A stretch of DNA of 64,000 nucleotides. Source: Microvirga sp. ACRRW. GTDB taxonomy: Bacteria > Pseudomonadota > Alphaproteobacteria > Rhizobiales > Beijerinckiaceae. Shown in pieces: positions 61,736 to 64,000 of the stretch. Location: contig NZ_JAKRNJ010000005.1 in NCBI RefSeq assembly GCF_022346925.1, positions 238,905 through 302,904 of the forward strand, in the 5' to 3' direction. Each line of letters begins with the position of its first letter. The stretch's first letter is position 1. The translations under genes and the position numbers were made by a program. The notes beneath the pieces are model-generated. The model made no database searches, was not told where the DNA came from, and saw nothing but the letters and a program-made list of their open reading frames with translations.

Positions 61736-63463
61736 TCACGGACAACCGGCATTGTCGGAATAAACGCCGATATCGACACGCCGTCCGCTGTTGATATTGA
61801 AACCCGTGACGCGGGTCGAGAGGGCAGGCTTCAGGCCGAGACGCTCGTTCTCCGCCCGGAAGTCGTTTTCGAAGCGTTTGTCGACGAAGACGATGGCGCA
61901 GCTATTGTTCTTCAGGAAGGCGGAGGCGTCAGCTCCCGTATCGAGCATGGCGAGATGGGTTCCCACCAAGAAGACCAGGCTCGGCTCGCGATAGCCGAGG
62001 GTGCCGACGCTGACCTTGCTGCTCGGGAAGTTCTGGACCGTCTCCGCGAGATTCTGCGAGATCTTGAGGGACCGCAGGTCGAGCTGCGCGAAACCGAACA
62101 CGCCGATAGCCAGGAACACGGACGAGATGAAGCCCGCCCAGAGGCAGCTCAGCATGCGGTTCCTGATGAACAGCCACCAGCCATACAGAGCAATCACGGA
62201 GGCGGCCACCAGGGCGGGAAGCGCCCGGTAGGGCAGCGTGCCGTCGAAGGACCAGTTCACCGCCGCGAGACCGATGGTGAGCCCCACCGGAATGAAGGGA
62301 ATGAGCACCGTCGACAGCTTCGCCAGAGGCCGGTGCGGCCCAACGAAATGGCGGGAGATCGCCATGATCGTCAGGATCGCCACGGCCGGGAACAACGGCA
62401 TGGTGTAATGCGGCAGCTTGGTCGGAACGGCCTCGAAAATCAGCCAGGATGGAACGATCCAGGCCAGGGCAAAGGCAACCTGTTCCTCCTTGCGATGGAT
62501 CCAAGCGAAGGGCACCGCGATGGCGGCCAGGATGGCGCCGGGCCAGAAGGTGGCGAAGAAGGACAGCAGATAGAAGCCGGGCGGAGCCCAATGGTACTTC
62601 TGGGCCGTGCCGACTTTGCCGAGCATGTCGTGACCCACAGCCTGCGAATAGAAGGCGCCGCCGCTCTTGATGGCAATGGCGATGAACCAGGGCAGCACGA
62701 CAGCCAGCGTGAACGCCAAGCCGAGCCAGGGCCTCAAGGTGAGCAGCCAGCGAGCCGACCGCTCCTTGTAGGAGAGAACGGCTGCCGTGAGGCCTGCGAA
62801 CATCAGGATCAGGGGCCCCTTGATAAGGACGCCGAGGGCAAAGCCCGTCCAGAAGATGATGAGCGCGCGCCTGGGCAAGACCCCTGCCCCACGGCTCAAG
62901 TAAGCCCGCGCGAGACCGCCCATGACGGCCACGGAACAGGCTGTCAGCATGGCATCGGTCTTGGCGAGCCTCGCCTCCACCATGAGGATGACGCAGGTCG
63001 CCATGAGTGCCGCGGTCAGGAATGCCCCTCGCCTCCCGAAGAAGGCCAGGGCCGCCCAATAGGTCAGCAGAACCGTCGCGATGGCGCCGAACAGGGATGG
63101 AAGGCGATAGAGCGCGATGGTGGTACGGGCCTCGGGAACACCCAAGGCTTCGCCAATGGCCACGCTGGCGCTCTGCATCCAATAGATTCCGACCGGCTTC
63201 TTGTACCGAGCCTCATCCTGGAAGCGCACATCCACCAAATCGTGGGTTTCCAGCATCTGCTTGGAGGCCTGGGCGTAGCGCGGCTCATCCCGGTCCATGG
63301 GCTGGAGAGTAGAGAAGCCCGGGAGGAAGCAGGCCAGCGACAGCAGCACGAGCACGGCGCAAAGCCGCGCATGGCTGCGCTCCATGAAGCTCGCCAGACG
63401 CGACGCCGAGAGACGACGCAGGGATAGATTCTGCTGGGCGACGGAACCGTCCATCGATGACAT
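61736..63463 (-). CDS. Glycosyltransferase family 39 (ArnT/Rgt-like)
   Basis: A membrane protein of about 575 aa. An N-terminal Asp-Arg-Asp-Glu motif sits in the first periplasmic loop (MDRDEPRYAQASKQM), the catalytic loop of PMT/ArnT enzymes. The rest has about 12 spans (for example LALIIFWTGFALGVLIKGPLILMFAGLT and LVAASVIALYGWWLFIR) and a soluble C-terminal tail. It would transfer a sugar from a polyprenyl phosphate donor to lipid A or core. The start may be ATG 63463 or 63454; the longer frame to 63541 looks non-coding. It ends 37 nt before the GT2 start. Confidence 0.85.
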   Translation of the reverse strand: MSSMDGSVAQQNLSLRRLSASRLASFMERSHARLCAVLVLLSLACFLPGFSTLQPMDRDEPRYAQASKQMLETHDLVDVRFQDEARYKKPVGIYWMQSASVAIGEALGVPEARTTIALYRLPSLFGAIATVLLTYWAALAFFGRRGAFLTAALMATCVILMVEARLAKTDAMLTACSVAVMGGLARAYLSRGAGVLPRRALIIFWTGFALGVLIKGPLILMFAGLTAAVLSYKERSARWLLTLRPWLGLAFTLAVVLPWFIAIAIKSGGAFYSQAVGHDMLGKVGTAQKYHWAPPGFYLLSFFATFWPGAILAAIAVPFAWIHRKEEQVAFALAWIVPSWLIFEAVPTKLPHYTMPLFPAVAILTIMAISRHFVGPHRPLAKLSTVLIPFIPVGLTIGLAAVNWSFDGTLPYRALPALVAASVIALYGWWLFIRNRMLSCLWAGFISSVFLAIGVFGFAQLDLRSLKISQNLAETVQNFPSSKVSVGTLGYREPSLVFLVGTHLAMLDTGADASAFLKNNSCAIVFVDKRFENDFRAENERLGLKPALSTRVTGFNINSGRRVDIGVYSDNAGCP

Positions 63464-63639
63464 GCCTTGTGCGGACACCATTCTGGGCGGGACGCATCCC
63501 CGCGAAGGCGGTGGTGTCCCCCAAACCCATCGGGAAGTCAAATCTGCAGCAAATGGCCTGCTGCCGCACCTTCCTTCCGGCCCGACAAGACGATTCTGCC
63601 TGGGGCCTCGCTTAAGGATGCCAAGCTGAGCCGGATGGC

Positions 63640-64000
63640 TCAGATGATGCGGAAGTCGTCCACCGTGAGCTTGAGCTTCTTGTCCAGCCAGGCAACCATG
63701 ACCTTGGGCGCCTTACCGGTCCCGTCGGGGTCATAATAGAGCGCCCCGGTCCCCTTGTCGTAGATGACCCGATCCGACCGGTCATGCGCCGTCGTTCCGG
63801 TCCAAAAGGCCGAGGCCGGGAGCTTTCCCGGTTTGGAAAGCTTCGTGAACACGGCATTCTCCAGATAGATCCTATCGTCGCGGACCGAGAAGTCGGCGAT
63901 GCGATCGACATCGGTCCTTTTCGGTGGTGTGTTGAAGATGAACACATCCTTGCCCGCCCCGCCCGCCAAGACATCGCTTCCCTCGAGGCCGTACAGGCGA
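63640..64000 (-). CDS. RTX/hemolysin-type calcium-binding protein, 3' end only
   Basis: The C-terminal 120 residues or so of a longer protein whose 5' part lies outside the window. The frame is open to 64000. It shows one RTX nonapeptide, GGAGKDVFIF preceded by LYGLEGSDVLA, then DRIADFSVRDDRIYLENAVF, SDRVIYDKGTGALYYDPDGTG and MVAWLDKKLKLTVDDFRII. This is the pattern of type I-secreted RTX proteins with the usual C-terminal D-x-I/L-type secretion signal. Function of the full protein unknown. 63464-63639 holds no gene that I can see. Confidence 0.8.
   Translation of the reverse strand, partial: RLYGLEGSDVLAGGAGKDVFIFNTPPKRTDVDRIADFSVRDDRIYLENAVFTKLSKPGKLPASAFWTGTTAHDRSDRVIYDKGTGALYYDPDGTGKAPKVMVAWLDKKLKLTVDDFRII

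Noticed and set aside
61955..63427. 490-aa plus-strand frame
   Set aside because: It is the antisense shadow of the GT39 membrane protein, rich in Gln, Glu, Arg and Gly.

Overview
The window is a GC-rich (about 60-65% outside one island) chromosomal stretch from an alphaproteobacterium of the order Hyphomicrobiales. The evidence is divK next to DUF3572, popZ (DUF2497), eipB (DUF1849), DUF1489 and DUF983 genes, an aapJQMP amino-acid transporter, clpS-clpA, a phasin gene with PhaR-type operators, and two promoters of the EcfG (general stress response) type. Methylobacteriaceae/Microvirga-like is my best guess for the family, but that is inference. Almost everything is ordinary chromosomal backbone. 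I see no rRNA, insertion sequence, prophage or CRISPR array.

Layout. 1-10.8 kb holds information-processing genes: 3' part of topA, mgtC/sapB family, an EcfG-promoted small membrane protein gene, parE, a secreted hypothetical, a short EcfG-promoted candidate sRNA, rnr, DUF983, a Nudix hydrolase and rpmG. 10.9-18.1 kb holds a flavin-dependent oxidoreductase, an HU protein with a histone-H1-like tail, and a sugar-acid module (DenD-like dehydrogenase, TRAP transporter, divergent enolase-superfamily dehydratase). 18.1-26.1 kb is mixed envelope and metabolic genes: an acyltransferase-3/SGNH protein, a Tyr/Gly-rich secreted protein, an SGNH hydrolase, an FUSC transporter and adenine deaminase. It is followed by a candidate sRNA with a CCUCCU apical loop. 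26.2-32.2 kb holds divK, DUF3572, dinB, eipB, ridA, a glycerophosphodiesterase, a FemAB-like GNAT protein and an FMN reductase.

32.3-42.5 kb holds clpS-clpA with a small membrane protein gene, the phasin gene, a SPOR-domain D,D-carboxypeptidase, a membrane DnaJ protein, small hypotheticals and a biotin-dependent carboxylase alpha subunit. 42.5-51.3 kb holds mntH behind a Mur-type palindrome, then an AT-rich two-gene island that looks like a Panacea (SocA/DUF4065) antitoxin with an unrecognised partner. The valS-popZ-tolC-pcm block and tRNA-Cys and tRNA-Asn follow. 51.4-64 kb holds photolyase, AlaX-type editing protein, a mercaptopyruvate sulfurtransferase, aapJQMP, a cystathionine beta-lyase, a lipid-A-modification-like set (LAB_N, GT2, GT39), and the 3' end of an RTX-type protein.

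The observations I rate highest are the candidate Panacea toxin-antitoxin pair (43835-45064), the 68-nt EcfG-driven RNA with a C-rich loop (6581-6678), the sRNA with a CCUCCU anti-Shine-Dalgarno hexaloop (25902-26064), and an EcfG promoter that fixes the start of a 61-aa membrane protein (3150-3399). All functional statements rest on reading motifs by eye. No database search was run.
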